From: Lytechinus variegatus
Taxonomy: Eukaryota > Echinodermata > Echinoidea > Temnopleuroida > Toxopneustidae
Assembly: GCF_018143015.1 (NCBI RefSeq)
Contig: NC_054746.1
Span: 44,734,701 to 44,798,700, forward strand
DNA length: 64,000 bases
Reading direction: 5' to 3'
The notes under the pieces are model-generated. The model was not told the origin of the DNA. It made no database searches and saw only the letters and a list, made by a program, of their open reading frames with translations. A program made the translations under genes and the position numbers. Positions 44,801-55,764 of this stretch are shown one piece after another (within the stretch, counting starts at the first letter, position 1; each line of letters begins with the position of its first letter).

Positions 44801-47800
44801 ATAGGTAAAAAAAATAATAATCTTAATAATTCCATGATCAATAAATCCATAAATTGAATACAAGATATGAATTTATTTACAGATTCTTAAGAGTTTTGAA
44901 TATTTCTCTTCCTTTTCTTTTGAAAGTTTTTACATTTTATTGGCTTGCTCAAATTTTTTCCAATAAAAAATTATTACTTGAAAATATTTTCATAAAAATC
45001 ATTGCATTTACTATTATTTTGTTTAATCTAATTTTGCCCCTTTACAAAATGTAGTGGAATCCTGATCTATATCACAATTAAAAAAATTGCAAGCCAGTGA
45101 GGAAAGTTTGATAAAGAATTTTACTACACTATGATTATAAATGACTGATTCATAATCATAACTGACATTGCAAAGCATCACAGTTTATATTTGTTGAATC
45201 TTTCCACCCTACCACCCTTTCAACAACATATTTCTCACCTCTGGCAGATATCAGCAAAGTGTTCTTGTAACCAGCTGCTCTTAGATGCTGTACTAACATG
45301 ACTAAAAGCTTGGTTCCTAGACCCGTATAATAGGACCAGATGACTGAATAGACCTAAGATGGCTCCTAACATTAGCCTACCAGTGTGAATCTCTGGGGGC
45401 TGAATGATTCGCTCAGTACTGCAATGAAAATGATAATAATGAATCTAGGTTTATACGTTATACAGCTCTGACTTAAAGTTATCTAGTATATTACTGACCT
45501 AAGGTCAAGGATAAAATTGTAAAAATAGGCATAAATTTAAAAAGACTCAATGTACTCGAGAAAGTATTACCAGTCTTTATAAGAAAAACCTGTTCATAAA
45601 ATTCATTGTAAAGTCATAAGGTATAGGCTGTCAAAATGCATTTCATGAATATCACTTAATTTTAAATGAATTCATTCCTTCATTAAATGTTTAAACAATG
45701 ATTGGCATAAATCATTGACACAATTAACTTCACATGTAGGTATAAGATTATTATCAATTTTCACAAATGAAAATTTTAACACAAAGAAAATATGAAAGAA
45801 GACACTTGAGACAAATTTATGTTTAAGGCCGTAATGGGTCACAAAAGTTATTTTCTCTATGATTAATATTACCGATTAGTACAGTATTCAATTTCACATG
45901 CATTGAAATGATATTTCAATTTACATGCTTTGCTCAAGAATTATTCTGATAGCATTGTGTATAACATTACCTTTCTTTCATAATGAATATAGAACCAAAT
46001 ATGGCAAGCACTGTTGTTGAGAATACTGCTAAGACCTCAAATCGTTCATACCTGTAATAAAGAAATAGTGATTAACCTAAAACAAAAACATATAGAATTG
46101 AGGAGCACATATCAATTATCACATACTCAATGCAATATAATTCACATATTTGTTCTTTGCATTTAATATAATCATCCAAATCAAACTTTATCAGCATTAA
46201 ATGCTTGAAGGTGTGGGAGATTAACAGATAGTCATTCACTGAAAGATAAAATTAACCAACACATAAGCTTGCAAGCTAAAGCTTTTTGCTTGATTAATAT
46301 TGATAGTCATTCACACCAAGAGAAAGTTGGCTTACCCATAAGTACAAATGCTTAAAGACTTTGCTTGATTAACATAGTCATTCACACAAAGGAAAACTTG
46401 ACTTACCAAATAGTTTAAGTATAAATGCTTGGAGGTTTTTGCTTGATTTACACAGATAGTCATTCGCACAAAAGAAAAATTTACTTACCCATAAGTATAA
46501 ATGCTTGAAGGTTTTTGCTTGGTGACCCAGATGGTGATGAGACAAACACCAAGAGATAGAACATCAAATAATATAATATAGGTGAATGCTGTCAAAGCTG
46601 AAAAAATATATAAACAAAAGAAAATAACTGATTAAAGCCTGTCTAAACCTTTGGGGAATAAAAGTTAAAAGTTATATGGAGTTTCATTTAATGTTCACAC
46701 TTACAAGATTGTAGTACCCATTAAATCTCTTTTTCATCTGTTGAAAATATGACTATAACATTCAAGAAAAATAATTTCCCTCTCTCTTTCAGCATTTGGG
46801 TTTAGGGGTTAAAAAATATTGAAAATGCAGAGAACCCCCCCCTCGTCAGCCAATCAATTTTGAAGGTAAAAGTCTCCTTTTTTGGTTGCATCGTTTGCTT
46901 TAGCATAATAATCACATCTCACTGATACCTAGGATAAACCTGTTTTAGTAACTTAACTCGGTTGGGCAATTCCAAGCAAAAGTGGACATTTTCCAAAAAT
47001 TTATATTGGCTCTTTTTCAAATCTGGATTAAATTTTTATATCAAAACTCATATGGGATTTCATACAAAAGGGGAACATAATTAGCCACAATTTTTTTTTC
47101 TTATGCATCTCCTTATAGCAGAACCCAAACCATAAAAAAAAATCTATACATGGGACTATATTGTTTTTTAGTTAATTTCAATTTAACAGAAAACTATTGC
47201 TTGTTTTGTAAAATTTTCTTTTGGATGATCTGAAAGTCATCATTTTACATCATATCAAAAGAAAAATGTTAAAATATAGGTTCATTTTACGTTGCCTGTG
47301 GGTGAATATAACAGATGTCACTCCGTAACAGGTAATATGGATTTATGTATTAAGTTGTAATTAATGAAAAATTACACCAATTTTTTAATGTAATGCAGCA
47401 TATTAAAGCTATAACAACATGGACTCCAATCAATCTGTCAACATTTTGATAGCTATTTAAAGTCCATAGAGTTTGAGCAATATGTTTTCTCATATGCATG
47501 TCCATTTTACGTCACTCCGTAACCATGTTTATGAATATTCATATCTCATTAATTCAGTGGATCAAACTAACATATGTTATGATTTTGAAAAGTGGGTTTC
47601 AGCAACTACTGTCAATGTCAGGTACCATTTCTTTGAAAAAAAAAACTATTTAAATATGGGTGACATCTTTGTTTGAATGCTAAAAACTTTTCTGAATGTC
47701 ACTCTGTAACCACGGAACTGCCAAGTTACTAATAATCAAAGTGATTTATTCATGAGGAATCACTCTCTATGTATACCAAAGCTTATGTCCCATTTAAATC

Positions 47801-50350
47801 TGAAGAATAGATTTTCAAATGGGTATGTGTTGTCTTACCTATACTGTTAGTTGATTGACACCATAGGAGCATGATGATGATACACAATGCCCCTATTAAC
47901 CCTAGCATAAAGATTCTTTTGGCCTAAGGAAAAAAAGAAAACAGATATACCAGTAACAGATGTCTTCAAGTATATTTTATAAAAACAACACATGCACCTT
48001 GATTTTCAATCAGAAGCACATTTATTTCTTTTTGCAATCAATAAGAAATATTCAAGCACTTGAGGTTTAATACCGAGATCACTTCTTTTCTTGTTGGAAA
48101 TATGGCAACAGCATCATGATAGCTGTCAAAATTATTGATATTAATCATTCATGTGTGAAAAGGCAGAGACTAGTAGTAGTGTCATCTGGTGCCAAGGAAA
48201 CAGGACGTCTATATAATGAAACATGCATCGTTAATCAAATTCAATTATAGGATGAATATCACGTGGTCTGATATCTGTTTTTCTAATGAGTTTGGGATCA
48301 ACAGTCCAGTTTGAATGGGGCAATATCCCCACAGATCATCTACACTGAAGTTTAGGGGAGGACGCCGGTAGCACTTACTTTATGTTCCTTCACGAGTGAT
48401 CTTAACTCTATCATAATCCTTGAGATCATTCCATGCTGAGATCTGGAGAATGGCTGAATTGTTCCATGAATAAAATTGCTGCCACTCCCTGTGAATGAGT
48501 ACACGATGCAAATTAATAATAAAATCTGTTAGTTACTTCTTTTTTCAAAATTAAATTTCGTAGAAAAAAATTGAGACTTTTGTACTTTCAATTTGTTGCT
48601 GGTTAAAAAGGTCAACAGCAAGGACATTAAAGCAAATCTACTGGTTAGATTTATTTTGTAAAAAAAAAAATTATTTCGTCAGAATCATCTCTATCTAGTA
48701 CATTTCTTTCTATTTTATTGGGAACCAGCATGTACAATATATGGAAAATTTTCCATGGAGTTGTATGGTTGGACCTACCGTTTAAGCATCATATCTGCAA
48801 AAATATTCATCAGCTTTACCCCGTTTTCATCTCATTTGTGGAAAAAATTGAGCAGATCTGAATCCTATGTTTAGATATCAGCGATCAACAAATATGATGA
48901 TTTCAAATATTCTCTTTTGCACTCCTTTTTAGGACCGACCACCCGCCATGCACTAAATTTACGGTCGATTCTTGCCACGCTGGCGAAATATTTGACTCTT
49001 CCAAGTCAGTTCTATGTCATCATGCTGGTTGATTGTCTTGCTACTTCCATCTCAAGCTCCGACACAGGATTCGACCACCAATGACGGATTATTTGTTCAA
49101 AAGCAGTTTCCTATTAGTATTGGATTTCCGGAATAACTGCTATTTTGTATTGGGGTTCGGGTCTAGTCAATTACTATTTTGATAACTTCTTGAGTTTTTT
49201 ACCTTTTTATACCTCTTTTTCTCTTGTAAAATCGATTCTCAACTTAATATTGTTCCTACTCTCCAGGACGTAGCGTTTGTAATAAGCTATCTCTTAATTC
49301 ATGCGCGCAAGGATAAAAAAGCATCTTCTCTCTCCGAGCCATTAACATCTGCATACTTCCCGGTATGATGGGGTGTCCAAACTTCGCGCACTTTTCAAAA
49401 ATATTTATCAGGCAATTTATTTTTCACAAAATATTCATAATTTATACAAAACCAATTCGCTAAATAGTTACCACATTGACGGCAAGATCGTAAACTATAA
49501 AATCATAGACGAAAATGTAAAGTAGGTCAAGGGGTTTCGCCGGTATCGCGATCTCAAAATTCTATTCCGATCGGTGAATGTAGGCTGTGCTGGAAAACCT
49601 TTCAGAAAAAGTGTGACCTCACTTCGCGCACCAGAGATTTCGTGGAGATTTAAACAAAAACTCAAGCTCAAAAAGTGAAATATTTACATCAGATTGATGG
49701 CAAAATGCTATAGAATGTTAGTACCACATTTAATTCACATTTTTGATGATTTCTGCTTGCAAAAGGGTGATATCGTGATGCATGTTGATTTCTTCACAAC
49801 GGGCGCTAGCGGTGACAAATTTGCCGATCTTTTGCCAATATTTTCATTAACTCATCCTAAAGAAAACTTTCATCAAAGGGTAATTTTAGGTCGCTTTTCA
49901 CGTTGTTGATGTCAGATTTTAAGGATATTGGCTAGTTTTAGAGATAATGACCGTCCGCGAAGTATGGACACGCGCGAAGTTTGGACTCACTGCCATACGG
50001 CGCCGGTATGGCCGGTTGGCTCCCATTTGTGGGGCGTGCTGTTGCTGTTGGGCAGTAATCCAGTACCCCAACTAGAAGAAGAAGTAGAACTTGATAAGGA
50101 AGTTTGATTAAAGTCCGCCGGTGCGAAACTGCATTAGCGCCGCACTGCAATGCAGCTGCATGCACTAACGTTACTCACCAACATCATGCCCGGGCCCGAG
50201 GACATGTCCACCTCCACCAGATCCGCGTTGGCCAGACGCCCCAGCTGTCGGCGATGCCTTTCCATACCGGTTGCCTCTCCCGACGTCTACGTCCATCGAA
50301 ATATCAAAAGCGTCGATGTCTATGATTTGACTCCCGTAGTTTTGAGCCAT
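41884..50350 (-). CDS. SLC30A6: Zinc transporter 6 (ZnT6), cation diffusion facilitator family
   Basis: Ten exons join in frame to 562 codons: 50179-50350 (ATG at 50350), 48379-48488, 47839-47923, 46489-46597, 45971-46051, 45239-45418, 44615-44734, 43876-44026, 42965-43078 and 41884-42450. Matches to vertebrate ZnT6 include WCQSTNSIALTAFTY, YERFEVLAVFSTTVLA, PPEIHTGR, SWLQEHFADICQS, LLLPRVNPFI, MTVGTMFPMSVYSG and NEHFWTLSFGQLAGSLHVRV. In vertebrates ZnT6 pairs with ZnT5 in the early secretory pathway to load zinc into enzymes such as alkaline phosphatase. As in ZnT6 generally, the first metal-site His of TM2 is absent (YIILFD in place of HxxxD), so it is likely the non-transporting partner. 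The N-terminal exon (acidic, then Gly-rich) and the Ser/Thr/Pro-rich tail make it about 100 aa longer than the human protein. Confidence 0.95.
46222..46514 (-). repeat. Tandem repeat spanning the SLC30A6 exon 4 splice donor
   Basis: On the gene strand a unit of about 75-80 bp occurs just over three times. It consists of CAAGCAAAAACCTTCAAGCA and TTTATACTTATGG, then GTAAGT, then an intron part ending GAATGACTATCTGTG. The first copy is the real end of exon 4. Copies 2 and 3 keep donor-like TTTGGTAAGT and TGGGTAAGC, and copy 4 has lost the donor. Confidence 0.8.
46948..47733. mobile_element. Possible MITE with GGCAATTCC / GGCAGTTCC ends
   Basis: The left edge TTGGGCAATTCC and the right edge (inverted TTGGCAGTTCCGTGG) each lie beside TTAGTAACTT in inverted order. 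Inside, TCACTCCGTAAC occurs at about 47319 and 47510, with a TCACTCTGTAAC variant at about 47699. It lies in SLC30A6 intron 3. Edges are uncertain. Confidence 0.4.
49366..49995. mobile_element. TA-target MITE with CCAAACTTCGCGC ends
   Basis: The left end is TGATGGGGTGTCCAAACTTC and the right end, inverted, is TGGCAGTGAGTCCAAACTTC. TA flanks both ends (49364-49365 and 49996-49997). CTTCGCGCAC also recurs inside near 49622. It lies in SLC30A6 intron 1. An open frame at 49694-49909 has no known match. Confidence 0.6.
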
Positions 50351-51054
50351 ATCGAGAATCAGAAATAACAAGATCTAAACCTAGCATCAGCATACATTAA
50401 TAAATCTCTTGTAACTTGGTTGTTGGAGAAAAAAATGAATTTCTTATAGAATTAATTACCGCAGATCTTGCCACGGAAGTTTCGTGTACGTGTAAGCATT
50501 ACACGACGAAAAGTCGATGTAACGGATCGTTTCATTGGATAAATCAGAAATCAACTCGAAATTTAAGCGAATCGAGACGACTAAGAATTTGATCATGCGA
50601 GTAGCCCTTTCGAAGGTAGTTTCTTTTTAATAGAACTTTTCAAGTTCATCATGGATAATCGCAAAATAGAAGTCCGGATTAAAAATTCATCTTAGAAGAG
50701 CAAAAACAAAATTAGATCAAACCAATTTAATTTTCATCACTTCTTGATGTAATATAAAAGATGAATTAAAGAAATGGAAATAGAATATAAAAAAAACTAA
50801 TTTCTAAATAAAGACCATTTTCCAAAAGAGGACTCATTGAAGATTTGTGTAGTCTGCTAATACATGTATTCGATCTTGATCTTGCCAGTCTCAGTTGACA
50901 GTTGTTGACAAGAGGATCCTGAACAATTATTGAGTTACATCATCATTTATGTACTAACGGACAGTGTATTTGTAAGAGATTTAGATCCAATGATTTGGAA
51001 TTATCTGAAGAGGGTCTAACGTTAGGATAGATTGACCAGATTTTGATTTGCAAC
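50351..51054. promoter_or_regulatory. Shared head-to-head promoter region
   Basis: The SLC30A6 start (minus) and the RDH14-like start (plus) are only 704 bp apart with no other gene between them, so both promoters must lie here or the region is bidirectional. No TATA box is obvious at a fixed distance. CpGs cluster at 50460-50600. Confidence 0.5.
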
Positions 51055-52050
51055 ATGGAATTGGAAGGAAAATCAGAATGGAGAGTTCCAGGGAATATGG
51101 TCTGTGCAGGACTTGTTCTTGGTGCTAGTTTGGTAATATTTACCAAACTGAAGTTCAGAGGTGCTGCATATAGAAGTGTTACCAAGCTGACAGGAAAGAC
51201 GGCCATTGTGACAGGTGCAAATACAGGAATAGGGAAGGAGACTGCCCTTGATTTTGCTCGCCGTGAAGCGAGAGTAATCCTTGCTTGCCGTGATATTTCA
51301 AAGGGTCAAAGAGCAGTTGAACACATCAGACATTATACTAATGCAGGGGAACTAGTCGTGATGAAGTTGGATTTGGCATCACTGAAGTCAGTAAATGCTT
51401 TTTGTGATGAATTCTGTAACAAAATTGGCAGACTGGATATCCTTGTCAACAATGCAGGTGTGTTTTACACTCCATATATGAAGACAGAAGATGGCTTTGA
51501 AATGCAATTTGGAGTCAACCATCTTGGACACTTTCTCCTGACAAATAGACTTCTAAATGTTCTAAAGGCTTCTTCACCATCTCGTGTGATCATCGTGTCT
51601 TCTGCTCTCCATAAGCGAGGGCATCTTGATTTTTCAAAGCTTAATCCAGACGAAAAAGAATACAACAAGGCCAAGTCTTATGCTGATAGTAAGCTTGCCA
51701 ACGTCCTGTTTGGGAAGGAGCTGAGCAGACGACTCAGTGGCCAAGGCGTCACCTCTTACACCTTACATCCAGGTGTAATCAACACGGAACTTTCACGTTA
51801 TCTTGGATATTCCAAAGCTTTCTGGGCTGCTACGTTCCCACTCCGATGGCTCTTCATGAAATCTCCCTGGTACGGAGCTCAGACTACCATTTACTGTGCT
51901 GTTGCTGAGGAGCTCAAGGAAGTATCTGGGAAATATTATGGCAACTGCAAAGAAGAACCTTACCCAGAGGTTAGAGGACCAGCTGATGATGCTGTTGCTA
52001 CTAAACTTTGGGAGGTTAGCGAAAGGCTGACAGGACTTTCATCTGAGTGA
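51055..52050 (+). CDS. RDH14: RDH14-like short-chain dehydrogenase, intronless
   Basis: A single open frame of 331 aa. The ATG at 51055 has a good context (CAACATGG). A signal-anchor-like segment lies at residues 16-29 (VCAGLVLGASLVIF). Classical SDR motifs follow: TGANTGIG (53-60) for NADP(H), NNAG (132-135), catalytic Ser183 and YADSK (Tyr209, Lys213), then HPGV. The blocks PYMKTEDGFEMQFGVNHLGH and GKYYGNCKEEP are typical of retinol dehydrogenase 14, with RDH11-13 next closest. The likely role is NADPH-linked reduction of retinal or related lipid aldehydes at a membrane (known for the family; not shown here). Lack of introns could mean an old retrocopy or intron loss, but the frame is intact. 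Poly(A) signal AATAAA at 52557. Confidence 0.85.
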   Translation: MELEGKSEWRVPGNMVCAGLVLGASLVIFTKLKFRGAAYRSVTKLTGKTAIVTGANTGIGKETALDFARREARVILACRDISKGQRAVEHIRHYTNAGELVVMKLDLASLKSVNAFCDEFCNKIGRLDILVNNAGVFYTPYMKTEDGFEMQFGVNHLGHFLLTNRLLNVLKASSPSRVIIVSSALHKRGHLDFSKLNPDEKEYNKAKSYADSKLANVLFGKELSRRLSGQGVTSYTLHPGVINTELSRYLGYSKAFWAATFPLRWLFMKSPWYGAQTTIYCAVAEELKEVSGKYYGNCKEEPYPEVRGPADDAVATKLWEVSERLTGLSSE

Positions 52051-52380
52051 TGTTATGTTGAAGAGAGACATCAATTCATATCTGGGTGCATGAAACGAAA
52101 CCCCAATATTCTGTATTAAGTGTAAATATTTCATTTTATAAGGTTTATGATAGTTGTGCATCTATGACATGCAAGTTGCTGAAGCATATTCTGTTATTGT
52201 TGTGAATTGATAGAGCATTTGTCTCAATATATTTGTCATTTTTAAAATCGTCACTTTTTGCTGTAAATTTTGAATGTTTACACTGAAGTAGATTTTTCTT
52301 TGCTGACATATTTTTGGAATCAAGTCATACAGTCGATGGAGTTAAATACTGCATAATATAGGCCTACATTGGACAAATTT

Positions 52381-52407
52381 AATCATGGACCTACTAGGTC
52401 CATGATT
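52381..52407. repeat. Perfect 27-bp palindrome in the RDH14-like 3' UTR
   Basis: Arms AATCATGGACCTA and TAGGTCCATGATT around one C, upstream of the poly(A) signal. In the transcript it would form a stable short stem. Confidence 0.7.
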
Positions 52408-52556
52408 TAATTAATGACTCACCTGTAGACAATATGGCCCATATTCTGAAGTCGGGTTTAACTTTGACAATGGTTTAACTCTGCTAAAATTATAGGGAGC
52501 CGAAAATTTGGTTTATATTATATATATGTTATAATTCTTTGTTTCCTTTTATAATG

Positions 52557-52562
52557 AATAAA
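52557..52562 (+). terminator. Poly(A) signal of the RDH14-like gene
   Basis: AATAAA about 500 bp after the stop, in AT-rich sequence and before the TTAA MITE at 52794. It is the only canonical signal I noted in this interval. Confidence 0.5.
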
Positions 52563-52793
52563 AATACTTCATAACATCAAAACACTTCAATTTATTCCCT
52601 GACAATTATGAACATTTTGAGCGTCATTGCCCGAGTCAATAAATGGGTTGTGTACTGTTAGGGATTTCGGTGCCGCAATTGGCTCTCCATAGTTGAGCCA
52701 CAACTTTAGGGTTTAATTTAAACCCGAGTTCAGAATGCAGGCCTGTGTTTGTTTTTTTCAAGTAAGCAATGGAATTGTTTTAATGGCTCTTAA

Positions 52794-53369
52794 AGAGATA
52801 CTCCGGGCCAAGGATATTATATCTAAATAAATAGAGTAAAATTCAGAGCAAAATGCTAAAGATTTCATTAAAATCAGATAAGAAATAATGAAGTTATTGA
52901 ATTTTAAAGTTAAGCAATATTTTGTGAAAACTGTAAATGCATGTCATCATAAATATTCATTAGGTGGGCTGATGATGTCACATCCCCACTTTCCTTTTTC
53001 TTATATTACATGAAAACATAACTTTTTCATTTTTACATGCATGTGTAAATGATGTCTCTACTATGATGAAAGAAGTTGCAACAACAAATAACTGATGTAC
53101 TGAATCAGTTCCAACCGTTTAGTCCCTAGTAGAAAATCATATAATAAAATACAAAAGAACGAGTGGGAATATCCGATATGATATCATCAGCCCACCTAAT
53201 GAATATTCATGAAGACATGCCAAGAACTGTTTCACCAGAATAATGCAAATCTTTAAAATTCAATAAATTTGTTATTGGTATCCGATTGTGATCAAATTTT
53301 CAGCATTTTGCTCTGTGAATTTTACTCTTATCTATTGAAAGATAAATATCTTCCGCCTGGAGCATCCCT
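52794..53369. mobile_element. TTAA-target foldback MITE, copy 5
   Basis: The ends are AGAGATACTCCGGGCC and an inverse ending CTGGAGCATCCCT, flanked by perfect TTAA (52790-52793 and 53370-53373). The body closely follows copy 4 at 38330-38928, including TTCATTAGGTGGGCTGATGA and its inverse. Confidence 0.85.
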
Positions 53370-53922
53370 TTAAGTTTGTTATGTCTCATGAGTCACAAAC
53401 AGCTTTTTTGTGTACGAAACTGTACATATTTGAATTAGACCAGCTGATCTTGAAAATTTCTAGAATAGATCAGAAAAAACAGTATAAACAAATCTCGAAA
53501 CTTAAAGTAATCATCGACCAAATACCGTTTGTCAACCCTGTAACCAATCATGCAAGCTAATTTTTGTTCAGCTATTATATCTAATATTGAAATACATCTA
53601 TTTAAAAATGCACCAAACAGTTTGAATATTATTTATACTCTATTACGTTTTGGCCTTCTGATATGCGTTCAGTTTACAAATATAAAGGGAACCTTAGTTG
53701 ACAATTTGTCTTTTATACAATTCAATTAAAGAGATTACATATAATGATATTTGTCTAATTGTCACCAATTTCAAGATGATACTAGCAACAATGGATGGGA
53801 AAAGAGATTTCACTTTGTGTAGATGGCTAGACGCCTTTATGACCCTCTTCCTTTGACTTCATTTTAATCACAATTTGCATGAATTTTTACTTATTTTGTT
53901 CTTTGTACATTTATGTCATATA

Positions 53923-55762
53923 CAGCGCGTCCCAAAAAAAACTATACACTTTTGAAATGGCCGCCAAATAAAAAATTTAGCACTTTGGGGAAAAAGACTC
54001 ACATATATGGAAAGCCAATGAAGTCAACTTTCAAATGACACCAAAAAGTCGGAAAACTATTAATGCTTGAACGAGCACTGCCCACTGAAACAAAGGGTAT
54101 GAAAATTAGGGTGGGCTGGAATTAGCCTTCCAATATATTTCAGTTGTTGAGAGGCAAATCATTTCGAACTTGCAAAGTTAAGGGCGTTGTGATAAATTAA
54201 TGATCAACCGTGATCAGTTTTGATAGCTTAAGCAAATTTTATAAGTTATTAAATCGAACTTTAATGCATGAGTGAACACAAATTACACTTTTGGAGCAGT
54301 ATTTCAACTTTACCATTTGGATCTCTTTTGGGGCAGCATTTCAACTTTATCATGGGGATCTCAGCAATGTTTTCATGGGAGTCGGCCAGTCGGGAGAATA
54401 GGGGGTGAGAATCGTGAGATAGGGCTTAAGTGGGATAAGTAGGTTGATGAAATGAGGGTCAACAGAACATTCAGCCCCCCCCCCCCCCCCCCTCTTTCCC
54501 ACCCTCCCCTCCTGTTGAGAGACTGATGGCTATTTTTCATGTACGCGTGAAGTCCAGAGCAGAATGTTGGTTTAATGATTAATTCTGAATTAAGGCATCA
54601 ACTTTTTCCTATCAATCATTCAATCAACAATTTATCAGTAAATCAACTCATTCAATGTGCAATGTGATCAATCAAACATTCATTTTTTTCCAATAAATTA
54701 TTTCATTAACCATCATAATCATTAAAATTTTTGGGTAATCATTGAAACTGACCATCAGCCACCGGTCACTTGGCAGTTAAGTTTTGAAAAGGCTACAATC
54801 CAGGAGATGTACAATCCAGGAGATGAGACAGAGAGAGAGAGGGGGGGGGGGGGGGCTGGAAAATGGAGGTGAAGATGGGAGGGTACCTATGACTTTTAAT
54901 TTGTAAAAGGACAAAAAGAAGAGGAATGCCCTTTTAACCAAGTCTTAGCATACCTCGCCCTCTTGCTTGTAACAGGTACATGTACCATCACATTACTCTG
55001 ACTCTCATGAACACACTTCTGATGTCCACAAGATATGCTACACTAAAATTACAATTCCTGTTCACTCATGCAGTACATTTCAATTTAGTAATTCATGAAA
55101 TTTGCCTATTAAAACCAAAACTTATCTCACTCATGAATAGCAGAACACCCTTAGCTTTGTAAGTTCCAAAGGACTAATCTCTCAAAAAACTGTGTGGCTA
55201 ATTCCTGCACAGCCTAGCCAAGCTTAGTCTCTCAGGAGGAGAGAAGTGGGGGGAGGGGGTAGAGATGGAGGGGTTGCTAAATGTTCTGTTGACCTTTAGC
55301 CCATCAACTTACTTCACCTACCTAAGTCATATTACCCCCTCTTCTCCTGACTGTCATGAACACATTGTTGAGATCCACATGATCCACATGATAAAGCTGC
55401 ACTAAAAATTGCAATTCATGATCACTCATGCATTAAATTTTAATTTAATAAGGTATGAAGTTCTTACAAACAACAAACTGATCACATCTGATCTTTAATT
55501 CACCAAATAACCTTCAACTTTGCAAGTACCAAACAAAAAATCTGAAAGAAATTGGAAGGCTAATTCCAGCCCACCCTAATTTGCATACCCTCTGTTTCAG
55601 TGGGCAGTGCTCGCTCAAGCATGAATAATTTTCCAACTTTTTGGTGTCATTTGAAAGTTGACTTTATTGGCTTTTCATATCTATAAGTCTTTTCCCCCAA
55701 AGTGCTACATTTTTTATTTGGCAGCCATTTCAAAAGTGTATAGTTTTTTTTGGGACGCACTG
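53923..55762. mobile_element. 1.84-kb TA-target foldback transposon
   Basis: The ends are CAGCGCGTCCCAAAAAAAAC and, inverted, CAGTGCGTCCCAAAAAAAAC, with TA on both sides (53921-53922 and 55763-55764). The inverted arms continue at high similarity for at least 240 bp and more weakly to about 560 bp (TTGATGAAATGAGGGTCAAC near 54440 against its inverse near 55300). The TA target and CAGTGCGTCCC ends suit a Tc1/mariner-type element. No transposase is left. Confidence 0.8.
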
Positions 55763-55764
55763 TA

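Noticed and set aside
50104-50368. Plus-strand frames opposite SLC30A6 exon 1
   Set aside because: They are antisense shadows of the exon, which joins in frame to ZnT6.
51043-51054. Upstream start of the RDH14-like frame at 51043
   Set aside because: The codon there is TTG. The ATG at 51055 has a better context and gives a normal SDR N-terminus.
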